From NCBI RefSeq assembly GCF_024169655.1, contig NZ_JALJWV010000001.1, forward strand, positions 3,973,001-4,037,000: 64,000 nt of DNA, given 5' to 3'. The number at the start of each line of letters is the position of its first letter. Positions within the stretch are counted from its first letter, which is position 1. Shown one piece after another: positions 1 through 8,064 of this stretch. The position numbers were made by a program, and so were the translations under genes. The notes beneath the pieces are model-generated. The model did not search any database, was not told the origin of the DNA, and worked only from the letters and a program-made list of their open reading frames with translations. The DNA comes from Pseudomonas marginalis (GTDB lineage: Bacteria > Pseudomonadota > Gammaproteobacteria > Pseudomonadales > Pseudomonadaceae).

Positions 1-733
1 CCTTGGCCTCACGCAATACCGGTAGGCAGCGCGCGATGGCAGCATCCGGACTGATCAGCGTAGAAGGCCACACGGTGCTGATGCAGCCGAACACCCGGCC
101 CTGGCACAACACCGCCAGCGCAATGCTGTTGCATCGCTTGTAGGGAACATCATCGGACGTACAGTAGCCCTTCACCTGGACCGAGCGGATCATATGAACG
201 ATGCGGTGTGAGTCACGGGCTGCCTGGTCTTCCGGGGCCTGGGACTTGCGCAGATGCGCGAGAATTTCACGGCGCTGCTCGTCACGGGCGAACGCCAGGT
301 AAGCCCAACCCAGCGGGGTGGACAACAGCGGAATCCGCCTGCCGACCGCACTCAATCCAATCGACTGCGGGGTGAAGCGGTCCGTGCTCTCACGCACGAC
401 GATGCCATCGTCCTCGAACGTCGACACTGCGCTTGGCCACTTCAGTTGTTGTCGACGCCCAAAAAGCACCGGCGTGGCCACCGAGACGAACACCGATTCA
501 CAGGTCATCCCACCGCTCAGACGACGAACCGCGATGGTCAGGTGATAGGTATTTTCATCGGGGTTCACTCGCTCGACAAAACCACCTTGAGAAAGCGTTT
601 CAATGATTCGATAGACAGTTGGCAAGGGTAACTTCAGCGCCTTGGCGATATTTTGCGCCGAGGCGGACCGTACTTTATTGAGATACCCCAGAACGTCCAG
701 GCCACGATCAAGGGTTCGCAGTCGCGTTATCAT
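1..733 (-). CDS. IclR-family transcriptional regulator, 3' end beyond window
   Basis: Reading the reverse strand from ATG at 733 gives about 244 codons open to the window edge. The N-terminus (MITRLRTLDRGLDVLGYLNK, then LPLPTVYRIIETLSQGGFVERV) is the winged helix-turn-helix of IclR regulators. It is followed by the YHLT linker and an effector domain containing TPLGWAYLAFARDEQR and RVFGCISTVWP. It resembles the MhpR subgroup, which controls aromatic catabolic genes. It lies 140 bp downstream of hapI on the same strand, in the place where hapB and hapA occur in P. fluorescens ACB, so it either ends the hap unit or begins a separate one. The family usually has about 260 residues, so perhaps 15-30 are missing. 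IclR family is clear; its target is not known. Confidence 0.85.
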   Translation of the reverse strand, partial: MITRLRTLDRGLDVLGYLNKVRSASAQNIAKALKLPLPTVYRIIETLSQGGFVERVNPDENTYHLTIAVRRLSGGMTCESVFVSVATPVLFGRRQQLKWPSAVSTFEDDGIVVRESTDRFTPQSIGLSAVGRRIPLLSTPLGWAYLAFARDEQRREILAHLRKSQAPEDQAARDSHRIVHMIRSVQVKGYCTSDDVPYKRCNSIALAVLCQGRVFGCISTVWPSTLISPDAAIARCLPVLREAK

Positions 734-873
734 TCGGCCACTCCAATCAGGTTACACAGATCAACCTACGCTCACCCATCGTGCCTCGCAAGCCCACCCG
801 ATGCGTGAGCAAAGGCTCTATCGGGTCGCAGGAAGGAGGCGCAGGATTGCGCGGCAAAACAGGGGGGCTACGG

Positions 874-1215
874 CTAGCGTTCGAGATCCAGCACCAATCG
901 ATCTTCGACCCAACGCACCGGCACAGGCTCCAAGCGCGCGCCCTTGCACGGCCCATCGATGCAATGCCCGTCTTCAAAACGGAACATCGCGCTGTGGTGA
1001 GCGCACATCAGGATCTTGCCGCGATAGGTGCAGAACGCTTGCGGACGATAATCCAGAGGCACAGAAAAATGCGGGCATCGGTTGACGTACACCCGCACCT
1101 GTTCGCCTTGGCGCACCGCCACCAGCCCGCCGGGGTGCAGTTGCTGCTGTTCGGGCAGCCCCAGGGCACCGCCATCGGCAATATCATCCAATCGGCACAA
1201 CGTAATGACGTTCAC
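874..1215 (-). CDS. hapI: Rieske-type [2Fe-2S] ferredoxin HapI
   Basis: A 113-residue Rieske protein. The cluster-binding motifs are C47-P-H49 and C71-A-H-H74, spaced as in small Rieske ferredoxins. It is probably a soluble electron carrier. I chose GTG at 1215, five bases after the hapH stop; an open frame extends to 1257 but would overlap hapH by 40 bases. In P. fluorescens ACB the gene after the YciI-family hapH is also a [2Fe-2S] ferredoxin, hapI, with no proven role. By analogy to XylT and catechol 2,3-dioxygenase it may re-reduce oxidised iron in the hydroquinone dioxygenase HapCD; that is inference. No partner reductase gene is nearby. Confidence 0.85.
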   Translation of the reverse strand: MNVITLCRLDDIADGGALGLPEQQQLHPGGLVAVRQGEQVRVYVNRCPHFSVPLDYRPQAFCTYRGKILMCAHHSAMFRFEDGHCIDGPCKGARLEPVPVRWVEDRLVLDLER

Positions 1216-1217
1216 GA

Positions 1218-1529
1218 TCAGCCGCGCAATTGTGGGTTGCCAAGGCTCCAGTGCCACGGCCGGATCTGAATCGTGGCAAACAGCCCGGCCCGGACATAGG
1301 GGTCTTCCTGGATGAACGCCTCGACCTCCGGCAAACTGCCCGCCTCGATCACCAGCAAGGTGCCATTCATCGCCTCCCCCGCATCATCGAGCGTCGGACC
1401 GCCAAGCCAGACAATCACCCGATGCATCTCGGTAGCGCGCAAGTGAGCCTGGTGACTGGGGCGCAAGCGCTGGCGCAAGGCCAGTGAGTCCGGACGGTCC
1501 GTTGCGAATACCGCAAAAAAATGCCCCAT
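1218..1529 (-). CDS. hapH: YciI-family protein HapH
   Basis: A 103-residue YCII-related protein with the ferredoxin-like fold signature (HFFAVFATDRPDSL at the N-terminus, then GTLLVIEAGSLPEVEAFIQ, DPYVRAGLF and the RPW motif near the end). Members resemble muconolactone isomerase or chlorohydroquinone dehydrochlorinase, but most lack a known activity. It starts three bases after the hapG stop and is translationally close to hapI, matching the hapG-hapH-hapI order known in P. fluorescens ACB. A role in isomerising or protecting a ring-cleavage product is plausible but unproven. Confidence 0.85.
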   Translation of the reverse strand: MGHFFAVFATDRPDSLALRQRLRPSHQAHLRATEMHRVIVWLGGPTLDDAGEAMNGTLLVIEAGSLPEVEAFIQEDPYVRAGLFATIQIRPWHWSLGNPQLRG

Positions 1530-1532
1530 GAT

Positions 1533-2405
1533 TCACTCGGCCTCCATGACGAACTCGTAACACGCCCGCTTGAACGGCAATTCGAGGCCAAGGCTCTCGG
1601 ATAAGTCGTCGTGAGTGACGCGGTGTTCATAGATCACTTGCAACGACTGTTTGACGCCAAATACCGCATCGGAGTCCAGGTAAGGATCATCGTGATTGAA
1701 CAGGTGGGTGACCAGTTTGCGATAGCCTGGTCTTTGGATCATGAAATGCAGGTGTGCGGGCCGCCAGGGATGCCGATTGGCGGTATTGAGCATGCGCCCC
1801 ACCGGACCGTCGGTGGGGATGGGGTAGCACACCGGGACAATCGTGCGAATCGCAAAATAGCCGTCGGCATCGGTGCGATAGCGACCGCGCAAGTTGCCGA
1901 ACGGCTGCGTGCTGTCCTGACCCGAATACATGCCGTTTTCAGCGGTCTGCCAGACATCCAGCACAGCGCCCGCCAGTGCGTCGCCGTGGGTATTGACCAC
2001 ACGTCCACGCACCAGGGCAGCCTCACCTGCGGTGAACGCCATGTTTTCGCCATACTCGCGATCCGGCATCCCTTCGATATAGAACGGACCGAACACCGTG
2101 GTCTCGGTGGCGTTTGCACTGTGTCGATGATTGATTGCATCGACCAGCATCGACACACCCAAGGTGTCCGACAGCAGAATGAATTCCTGGCGCACCAGGC
2201 CATCGCAGGTCTGGCCGGTTTCGGTCAAAAAGCGAATGCCCTCAAACCACTCCTGCTCGGTCAGCTCGACGTCGCTGACAAAGGCGTGCAGATGACGCAC
2301 CAGGCTTTGCATGATCTGCTTGTAACGCGCATCGGGAGCGCCGTTGAAGCTGTTCACCGTCTGTTCGGAGATCAGTGACTCTATAACGTTGTCTTGATCG
2401 GTCAT
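1533..2405 (-). CDS. hapG: Intradiol dioxygenase HapG (hydroxyquinol 1,2-dioxygenase type)
   Basis: A 290-residue intradiol ring-cleavage dioxygenase. The four Fe(III) ligands can be placed at Y160, Y194, H218 and H220 (context VCYPIPTDG and HPWRPAHLHF), with the same 24-residue Tyr-His spacing as catechol 1,2-dioxygenase. Residues 1-100 form the helical dimer domain typical of hydroxyquinol and catechol dioxygenases. The neighbouring maleylacetate reductase makes hydroxyquinol the likely substrate, giving maleylacetate. I used ATG at 2405; an earlier GTG at 2432 lacks a ribosome site. Hydroquinone is cleaved directly by HapCD, so HapG would serve a side branch for hydroxyquinol. Confidence 0.9.
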   Translation of the reverse strand: MTDQDNVIESLISEQTVNSFNGAPDARYKQIMQSLVRHLHAFVSDVELTEQEWFEGIRFLTETGQTCDGLVRQEFILLSDTLGVSMLVDAINHRHSANATETTVFGPFYIEGMPDREYGENMAFTAGEAALVRGRVVNTHGDALAGAVLDVWQTAENGMYSGQDSTQPFGNLRGRYRTDADGYFAIRTIVPVCYPIPTDGPVGRMLNTANRHPWRPAHLHFMIQRPGYRKLVTHLFNHDDPYLDSDAVFGVKQSLQVIYEHRVTHDDLSESLGLELPFKRACYEFVMEAE

Positions 2406-2441
2406 TATTGTTATTCCGACGAGGATAGACACACCGAAGGA

Positions 2442-3509
2442 TCAGGCCGGCGCGAGGCCATGCATGGCGCGGGTCAACAGCGCTTCGATCGGGCCTTGTT
2501 CAAAGGGCCGCGGGTTGTAATACGGGCTGGCACAGGCAATTTTCGCCGCCTCGGCCGCCCCATTTTCAGGCAGCCCGATGTCGGCCAGCGCCAACGGAAT
2601 ACCCAGCTTCTGGTTCAGTGCATACAACAAGGCGCCCACCTCGTTCGCTTCGCTGCCACCGAGCGCGCGGGCAGCGCGTTGCAAAGGGCCGGCCGCCGCT
2701 TCGCGATTGTAGTGCGCGGCGTGCGGCAGCACGATCGCATGGGCCTGGGCGTGCGGCAGGTTGAACGTTCCGCCCAAGGTGTGGCAAAGCTTGTGGTGCA
2801 GGGCCATGCCCACCGATCCGAGGCAAATCCCCGCCAGCCACGCGCCATACTGCGCCTGGCTGCGGGCTTGCGGATCGTTTGGATCATTGACCACACCCGG
2901 CAGCGCCAGCGCCAGCGCGCGAATCGACTCCTCGGCCATCAACCCGATGATCGGATTGGCGTCCTCGGCATACAGCGCTTCAATCGCGTGCGCCATGGCA
3001 TTCATCCCCGAGCAGGCGGAGATCTGCGCTGGCAAGGTCAGCGTCAGTTGCGGGTCGTAGATCACGGTCTTGGGCAAAACCCTCGGATCGCGCCCGGTTT
3101 TCTTCAGGCGGTTTTCCGTGAGCCCGTAGATCGGGGTCATTTCCGAACCGGCATAGGTGGTCGGAACCGCCACGATCGGCAGGCCCGAACCCATCGCAAT
3201 CGCCTTGCCCAGGCCTATCGTCGAACCGCCGCCCACGGCCACACAGCAATCGGCATCAAGCCGAGCCGCTTCGATACGCGCCGCTTGCGCCACCTCCAGC
3301 GGCACATGCATCACGGCTTGGGGATAGACGCCCGCCGCACGGTCGCCGAGCAAGGCCGCGACCTGTTCACCCAATGCCTGTTGCTCAGGCGTGGTGAGAA
3401 TCAGCGCGCGCCTGGCGCCGAGGCGTTCGATCTCATCGGCCAGCGCCGAGAGCTTGCCCCAGCCAAAGACCACGCGGGTAGGCAAACTTTGGTACACAAA
3501 AGGATTCAT
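2442..3509 (-). CDS. hapF: Maleylacetate reductase HapF
   Basis: A 355-residue iron-containing alcohol dehydrogenase family enzyme that reduces maleylacetate to 3-oxoadipate with NAD(P)H. Visible marks are FGWGKLSALADEIERLG at the N-terminus, the nucleotide-binding VGGGSTIGLGKA, VPTTYAGSEMTPIYG, and the metal-site region MALHHKLCHTLGG followed by HAQAHAIVLPH. The length is normal for maleylacetate reductases (about 350). The start at 3509 has a GAGG ribosome site and lies eight bases after the hapE stop. It links both HapE (via 4-hydroxymuconate/maleylacetate) and HapG to the beta-ketoadipate pathway, for which a PcaF-like thiolase lies at the other end of the window. Confidence 0.92.
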   Translation of the reverse strand: MNPFVYQSLPTRVVFGWGKLSALADEIERLGARRALILTTPEQQALGEQVAALLGDRAAGVYPQAVMHVPLEVAQAARIEAARLDADCCVAVGGGSTIGLGKAIAMGSGLPIVAVPTTYAGSEMTPIYGLTENRLKKTGRDPRVLPKTVIYDPQLTLTLPAQISACSGMNAMAHAIEALYAEDANPIIGLMAEESIRALALALPGVVNDPNDPQARSQAQYGAWLAGICLGSVGMALHHKLCHTLGGTFNLPHAQAHAIVLPHAAHYNREAAAGPLQRAARALGGSEANEVGALLYALNQKLGIPLALADIGLPENGAAEAAKIACASPYYNPRPFEQGPIEALLTRAMHGLAPA

Positions 3510-3517
3510 GGCAGGCC

Positions 3518-4981
3518 TCAACGTTTGAAGTGCGGAGCAATTTTGGCGTCGACATTGACCCATACCGAGCGAGCTTCGGTGTAGTCATGGATCGCCTCGA
3601 ACCCCATCTCACGGCCATAACCAGACTGCCCAACGCCACCAAACGGGCTGCCGGGGCTGACGCGTTTGTAGCAGTTGACCCAGCACATTCCCGCATGAAT
3701 GGCGTTGGCCATTTTGTGCGCGCGGGTCAGGTTCTGCGTCCACAGGCCACTGCCCAGCCCGTACTGCGTGCTGTTGGCGATGGCCAGGGCTTCTTCGTCG
3801 GTACTGAATCGCACCACGGTGACGAATGGACCAAAGACTTCTTCCTGGCACACACGATCCTCGGGCGAGGCTTCGACAATCGTCGGCTCAACATAAAAGC
3901 CACCTGCCAATGCCTGATCGTCCGGCGCCTTGCCCCCAGCGAGAACCCGGCCGCCCTGCTCGATGGCGATATCGATATAGGCCAGCACACGGTCGCGGTG
4001 CAGCGCCGAGGTCAACGGCCCCATTTCGGTCTCGGGATCCATCGGGTCGCCAAGGCGTATAGACTTGGCTAACGCGACAAACCGTTCGAGGAAGCGCTCA
4101 GCAATGTCTTTATGCAGGATCAAACGCGACCCCGCGATGCAGGCCTGGCCCTGATTGTGAAAGATCGCCCACGCCGCGCCGTTGACGGCCGCTTCAAGAT
4201 TGGCGTCCTCAAACACGATGTTCGCGCCCTTCCCGCCCAGTTCCAACTGAATGCGCTTGAGGTTGCCGGTCGAGGCTTCAACAATCCGGCGACCGGTCGC
4301 CGTCGAGCCGGTGAAGGCGATCTTGCCGACGTCAGGATGCTCGGCCAGCGCCTGCCCCGCGGTATGCCCATAACCCGGCACCACGTTGACCACGCCTTTG
4401 GGGATGCCAACTTCGGTCATCAACTCGACAATGCGCAAGGTCGACAGCGGCGTGATTTCCGACGGTTTGATCACGATGGTGTTACCTGCGGCCAGCGCCG
4501 GGCCCATTTTCCAACTGGTGAACATCAGCGGAAAATTCCACGGCACGATTTGCCCGACCACACCGATCGGCTTGCGCTGCACGTAATTGAGAAACCCGGC
4601 TTCGACCGGAATCACCGACCCTTCGATCTTGTCCGCCATGCCGCCGAAATACCGGAAACAAGCGGCCGTGCGTGGAACGTCGAGGCCGCGGGAGTCACGA
4701 ATCGGGTGGCCGGTATTGAGGGATTCAAGCTGCGCCAGTTCTTCGCTGCAGGCTTCGATTCTGTCTGCCAACTTCAGCAACAAGCGCCCGCGTTCGGCGG
4801 CGCCAAGGCCGGACCAGGCAGGAAAAGCGCGTTTGGCGGCGGCGACAGCAAGGTCGATGTCAGCCGCTTCGGCGGCGGCAACTCGAGTGATCAACGAACC
4901 GTCATGGGGTGAAATGACGTCAATCGTGCCGCCCGCGACCGCATCAACAAATCGTCCATCTATATACAGCTGATTTTGCAT
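3518..4981 (-). CDS. hapE: 4-hydroxymuconic semialdehyde dehydrogenase HapE
   Basis: A 487-residue NAD(P)-dependent aldehyde dehydrogenase of full length. It carries the oxyanion/cofactor region PWNFPLMF, the FTGST turn, the general base in ELGGKGANIV, and the catalytic cysteine in NQGQACIAGSR. The start at 4981 follows a GAGGA ribosome site; an upstream in-frame start at 5005 lacks one. Between hydroquinone dioxygenase and maleylacetate reductase, the expected job is oxidation of 4-hydroxymuconic semialdehyde to 4-hydroxymuconate (maleylacetate), as shown for hapE in P. fluorescens ACB. Sequence alone would also allow a betaine-aldehyde-like substrate; the position decides. Confidence 0.9.
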   Translation of the reverse strand: MQNQLYIDGRFVDAVAGGTIDVISPHDGSLITRVAAAEAADIDLAVAAAKRAFPAWSGLGAAERGRLLLKLADRIEACSEELAQLESLNTGHPIRDSRGLDVPRTAACFRYFGGMADKIEGSVIPVEAGFLNYVQRKPIGVVGQIVPWNFPLMFTSWKMGPALAAGNTIVIKPSEITPLSTLRIVELMTEVGIPKGVVNVVPGYGHTAGQALAEHPDVGKIAFTGSTATGRRIVEASTGNLKRIQLELGGKGANIVFEDANLEAAVNGAAWAIFHNQGQACIAGSRLILHKDIAERFLERFVALAKSIRLGDPMDPETEMGPLTSALHRDRVLAYIDIAIEQGGRVLAGGKAPDDQALAGGFYVEPTIVEASPEDRVCQEEVFGPFVTVVRFSTDEEALAIANSTQYGLGSGLWTQNLTRAHKMANAIHAGMCWVNCYKRVSPGSPFGGVGQSGYGREMGFEAIHDYTEARSVWVNVDAKIAPHFKR

Positions 4982-5070
4982 AATATTTTCCTCGCACCGC
5001 GCCAATGGCGCAGTGTCTGACGATTTGATCCGGATACATCGCCCGGCGAGCGCCGGGCCGAAGAAGGGGC

Positions 5071-6090
5071 TTAGAACGCGATCGGATAAGGCGTGAGTTC
5101 GCCGCTTTCATAACGTTGCGGCAGGTTCGGCGTGGCGTTTTCCCACACCAGCAGCATCGAGCGCTTGGTCGAATAGCCTTGGTGGCGAATGTCCGCCGGC
5201 ATGGCGCAGATGTCGCCAGCACGCATGGTGATGCGCGCGCGTGGACTGCCGTCATCCTTGTCGCCAACATCCCAGAGGATTTCATCGGACAGTTGCAGGA
5301 ACCACTCGACCCGGTCATTGCCGTGGAACACCGGCAGAATGAATTCTTCGGTGGTCGGGCAGAACAGGCTGGCCTTGCACACCGAGGTGACCGACGGGTT
5401 CCACGTCACGTCAGAGCGCGACAAGTATTTGAACAGGCTGAAGGCATGCAGCTCACCTTCAAAGCCTTCGGCGGCGTGTACTTCCGGTTCGCCTTGAGAA
5501 ACATCGGTGAACTGGCGATTGACCGGCAGATCGTCACGCAACGGCGAATCATCCGCCAGGCCAGGCATGCGTTTGGTGGCAATGCGGAAGCGCTCAATGG
5601 CTTCGATGTTACTGCCGTTTTTGCGGCCGAACGCCGTGCCGGTCTCTTCCGGCGCCGCGAACGGGTCGAAGGTGGCGTTGGTCCAGTCGCGCAAGATGGC
5701 TTTAAACGTGGCCATGATCAGCGGTGTTTCAAAGTTTTCGGTGTAGTTGACGCCTGCGGCTTTCAACGTGCCGTTGAAGGTGCCGGCATACAGGTCGACC
5801 TTGCCGTAGTAATTGCGCGTGCCGATCACGTGGTCGAAGTTGACCCAGCCGTAGAAAAAGCCCCAGGCCACATCGCGCATCATCGCACGCAGAAAGGCAT
5901 CGATAGGAATCAGGTGCGAACGCGTCTGACCTTTGGCGGGCCAGGTGATACGGGCAAAATACTCGTCGCGCGACAGCTCGAAAGCGCCGAGCTTGAAAGC
6001 ACAGTAGCCGGTGACGGCATGGGGCAGGCTGACCTGGACTTCATCCTCGGCAAAAATGGCGTTATCGACAGCGTTTTCAAGCATGGCCAT
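5071..6090 (-). CDS. hapD: Hydroquinone 1,2-dioxygenase large subunit HapD
   Basis: A 339-residue protein recognised as the large (beta) subunit of the two-subunit Fe(II) hydroquinone dioxygenase (HapD, PnpD). With HapC it cleaves hydroquinone to 4-hydroxymuconic semialdehyde. Recognisable stretches are WGFFYGWVNFDHVIGTRNYYG, the cupin-like half with FHGNDRVEWFLQLSDEILWD (candidate Fe ligands H, E) and MRAGDICAMPADIRHQGYS. It has no similarity to classical extradiol enzymes. ATG at 6090 has a GAGGA site eight bases upstream; the frame is open further to a TTG at 6105. A 51-bp gap separates it from hapC. Confidence 0.92.
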   Translation of the reverse strand: MAMLENAVDNAIFAEDEVQVSLPHAVTGYCAFKLGAFELSRDEYFARITWPAKGQTRSHLIPIDAFLRAMMRDVAWGFFYGWVNFDHVIGTRNYYGKVDLYAGTFNGTLKAAGVNYTENFETPLIMATFKAILRDWTNATFDPFAAPEETGTAFGRKNGSNIEAIERFRIATKRMPGLADDSPLRDDLPVNRQFTDVSQGEPEVHAAEGFEGELHAFSLFKYLSRSDVTWNPSVTSVCKASLFCPTTEEFILPVFHGNDRVEWFLQLSDEILWDVGDKDDGSPRARITMRAGDICAMPADIRHQGYSTKRSMLLVWENATPNLPQRYESGELTPYPIAF

Positions 6091-6141
6091 GACAGGATTC
6101 CTCAAGTTTTTCTGATTATTCTGAGTGGAAAACGGCGGTGA

Positions 6142-6636
6142 TCACTTGAAGCAGATGTCTGCCCACTTCTCGACCGACAGCGGGCCTTTAATGGTCTGCT
6201 GCAATAACACGCCAGGACGGCTGGATTCGAAGCGATAGGCGGTGCCGTGCGGCAACAGGCATTGATGGCCGCGCTTGAGCAGCACGTAGCCCATCGGCTT
6301 GCCTGCGGGGATTTCGCCCGCCAACCGTGTGCCCTCGCCGTCGCTCAAAGGCGTATCGAGCTTGAGGAAATCCACGCGTACTTCGCCGTCCATGACGATA
6401 GCGAACTCATCGTGCGCCGCCGTGTACCAAGGCGACTGACCTTCCGCGCGCAGGGTTTCAATGACGTAGCCCAGGTTGAGGCCGACGACGACTTTTTCGT
6501 AGGGAAGGGATTTTTCCGCGACCTCGAAGACATTTGAAAAGGCGTAATGGCTGGCCTGGCCGCTGATGATTTCAACCGACCCTTTGCTGTAGTTGTCCAG
6601 CGAGCCGAAGACCGTTTCGATTGCAGCGCTGCTCAT
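6142..6636 (-). CDS. hapC: Hydroquinone 1,2-dioxygenase small subunit HapC
   Basis: A 164-residue cupin-fold small (alpha) subunit of hydroquinone dioxygenase (HapC/PnpC type), first gene of the hap operon. Features include VVVGLNLGYVIETLRAEG, SPWYTAAHDEFAIVMDGEVRVDF (cupin strand pair) and LLKRGHQCLLPHGTAYRF. It works only as a heterotetramer with HapD in known examples. The ATG at 6636 lies about 90 bp from a strong inverted repeat (6726-6742), which suggests regulation by the LysR protein encoded just upstream. Starting codons and length agree with the family. Confidence 0.9.
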   Translation of the reverse strand: MSSAAIETVFGSLDNYSKGSVEIISGQASHYAFSNVFEVAEKSLPYEKVVVGLNLGYVIETLRAEGQSPWYTAAHDEFAIVMDGEVRVDFLKLDTPLSDGEGTRLAGEIPAGKPMGYVLLKRGHQCLLPHGTAYRFESSRPGVLLQQTIKGPLSVEKWADICFK

Positions 6637-6725
6637 GGTTTTTCACCGTTTTGTTGTTGTAGTAACAGTGGCCCCACAGTACGTCGTGCTTTCTTCAGGA
6701 ACAATGAGAGTGCTGGCGACAACAG

Positions 6726-6742
6726 TGTTTGCAAAACGCAAA
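6726..6742. promoter_or_regulatory. LysR-type operator upstream of hapC
   Basis: Perfect 6-bp inverted repeat GTTTGC-AAAAC-GCAAAC that satisfies the LysR T-N11-A rule. It lies in the 128-bp gap between the lysR gene (ends 6765) and hapC (starts 6636). A direct match to a known site cannot be claimed; function is inferred from symmetry and position. Confidence 0.6.
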
Positions 6743-6764
6743 CAATACGCTGGCAACGCCCTGA

Positions 6765-7694
6765 TCAGCGGATCCAGCCGCGCTCCAGCAAGGGCTTATC
6801 CCAACACGGCTCATCGCCAAAACTTTCCACAAGAAAATCAATCAGGGTGCGTACTTTCAAGGCCCGCCGCTGGGTTGCGGGGTACACCGCAGAAAAGCTG
6901 AAGGAGGACAGCGCATACTCAGGCAGGACAGGAATCAGCCGGCCGCTGAGCAGATCATCACTGGCGACCAGGGTCGGCAGGCAGACAATGCAGACCCCGG
7001 TCGACGCGTAGTCGCGCAGTAGATGCACCGAGTTTGATCGTACATGCCCTGGCAGGCTCAGCTCGACCTGCTCGTCTGCCCCAGTGAAGACCCAACGGTT
7101 ACGCGAGGGATAGCCTTCGTACAACGCAATCTTGTGTTGCAACAGTTCCTGCGGGTGCGTGGGCATGCCGAACTCGGCGGCATAATCGGGGGACATGCAG
7201 AACAACCGACGCACACTGAACAACCGGCGCTCGATCAGGGTCTCGGCCAGTGGCGGGAACATCTGGAACGCCACATCAAAGCCTTCTTCGATAGGGTCCA
7301 CCACCCGATCATTGACGATAACGTCGACCTCAATGTCCGGATAAAGCCGTGTGAATTCAGCCAGCATCCTGCCGAAGTGGCCGATGGCAAAACCCGGCAG
7401 CATCTGCACGCGCAATTTACCGGTGGGTTTGGCGCGCAGCTCGCGCATATGCTCAGTCAGCGAGTTGAAACTCGCGACCATGTCTGCGCACTCCTTGTAG
7501 TACGTCTCCCCCACCTCGGATAGCCGCACATGACGAGTGCTACGGTGGAACAGCGGCGCGTTGATGAACTGTTCCAGTTGTTGAATGCGGTGAGTGATTA
7601 CCGAGCGGGTGACGCCCAATTGCTGAGCCGCCTTGGCGAAGTTTCCAGTCTCGGCAACGCGGACAAAGGCTTCGACACTGAGTAAACGATCCAT
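6765..7694 (-). CDS. LysR-family regulator, likely of the hap operon
   Basis: A 309-residue LysR regulator. The N-terminal helix-turn-helix reads MDRLLSVEAFVRVAETGNFA with QLGVTRSVITHRIQQLEQ, followed by LFHRSTRHVRLSEVG. The effector domain contains PIEEGFDVAFQM and ends with a typical FLVESFG segment. It is encoded upstream of hapC on the same strand, which is unusual because most LysR genes are divergent from their targets; here lysR and hapC may be read in tandem with a separate promoter carrying the 6726-6742 dyad. The effector is presumably hydroquinone or a ring-cleavage product. Confidence 0.85.
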   Translation of the reverse strand: MDRLLSVEAFVRVAETGNFAKAAQQLGVTRSVITHRIQQLEQFINAPLFHRSTRHVRLSEVGETYYKECADMVASFNSLTEHMRELRAKPTGKLRVQMLPGFAIGHFGRMLAEFTRLYPDIEVDVIVNDRVVDPIEEGFDVAFQMFPPLAETLIERRLFSVRRLFCMSPDYAAEFGMPTHPQELLQHKIALYEGYPSRNRWVFTGADEQVELSLPGHVRSNSVHLLRDYASTGVCIVCLPTLVASDDLLSGRLIPVLPEYALSSFSFSAVYPATQRRALKVRTLIDFLVESFGDEPCWDKPLLERGWIR

Positions 7695-7818
7695 GGGGGC
7701 AGGCTCTCTGGAGTTTATGTTCTTATAGGAGCAGCAGGTTAGCCTGTCGGCAGTTGGCTCTCCACAACCGTGATTACAAAGCAGGATTTAACAACCCAAG
7801 CGATAAAGGAAATCGACA

Positions 7819-8064
7819 GTGAGTATCAAACCTGGCCCTAAAAGAACAAACAAGGATGGCAGCCCGGACAAGAGGCAGAGAGTCACGCCCGAAAAGCAGA
7901 AGGATCATCCAGGCCTGAAACCCCATAAGCATAAAAGGGGGGAAATAGAATCGAAAAGCAGCTCCCGAGAGCTGCTTTTTTATTTGCGTAGGAATATGCC
8001 TGTCATACCGGACTCAATTACAGCGTATTCATGGGGCATTCCTCATACTTTCGCCAGGCGATAG
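7819..8064 (+). CDS. Possible small basic protein before a terminator
   Basis: GTG at 7819 is preceded at a good distance by AAAGGA. The first 42 codons encode a very basic, hydrophilic peptide rich in Lys, Pro and His (SIKPGPKRTNKDG, RQRVTPEKQKDHPG). In the given sequence the frame runs through a strong terminator at 7954-7982, which a real gene would not do. One base fewer in the run of six G at 7937-7942 would end the frame at a TAG just before the terminator. I infer a roughly 44-residue small protein, or a short transcript, with a possible indel. I do not recognise the family. Confidence 0.35.
   Translation: MSIKPGPKRTNKDGSPDKRQRVTPEKQKDHPGLKPHKHKRGEIESKSSSRELLFYLRRNMPVIPDSITAYSWGIPHTFARR
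7954..7982 (+). terminator. Strong rho-independent terminator
   Basis: Ten-base-pair perfect stem (AAAGCAGCTC, loop CCGA, GAGCTGCTTT) followed by a run of T. It faces the + strand, so it should end a transcript beginning upstream of 7819. No other + strand gene is nearby. Confidence 0.85.

Noticed and set aside
254..631. Open frames on the plus strand opposite the IclR gene
   Set aside because: They are shadows of the IclR frame on the minus strand, without ribosome sites or family features.
2394..3584. A 396-codon plus-strand frame across hapF
   Set aside because: It is antisense to a clear maleylacetate reductase and its translation is Arg/His-rich, as usual for GC-rich antisense frames.
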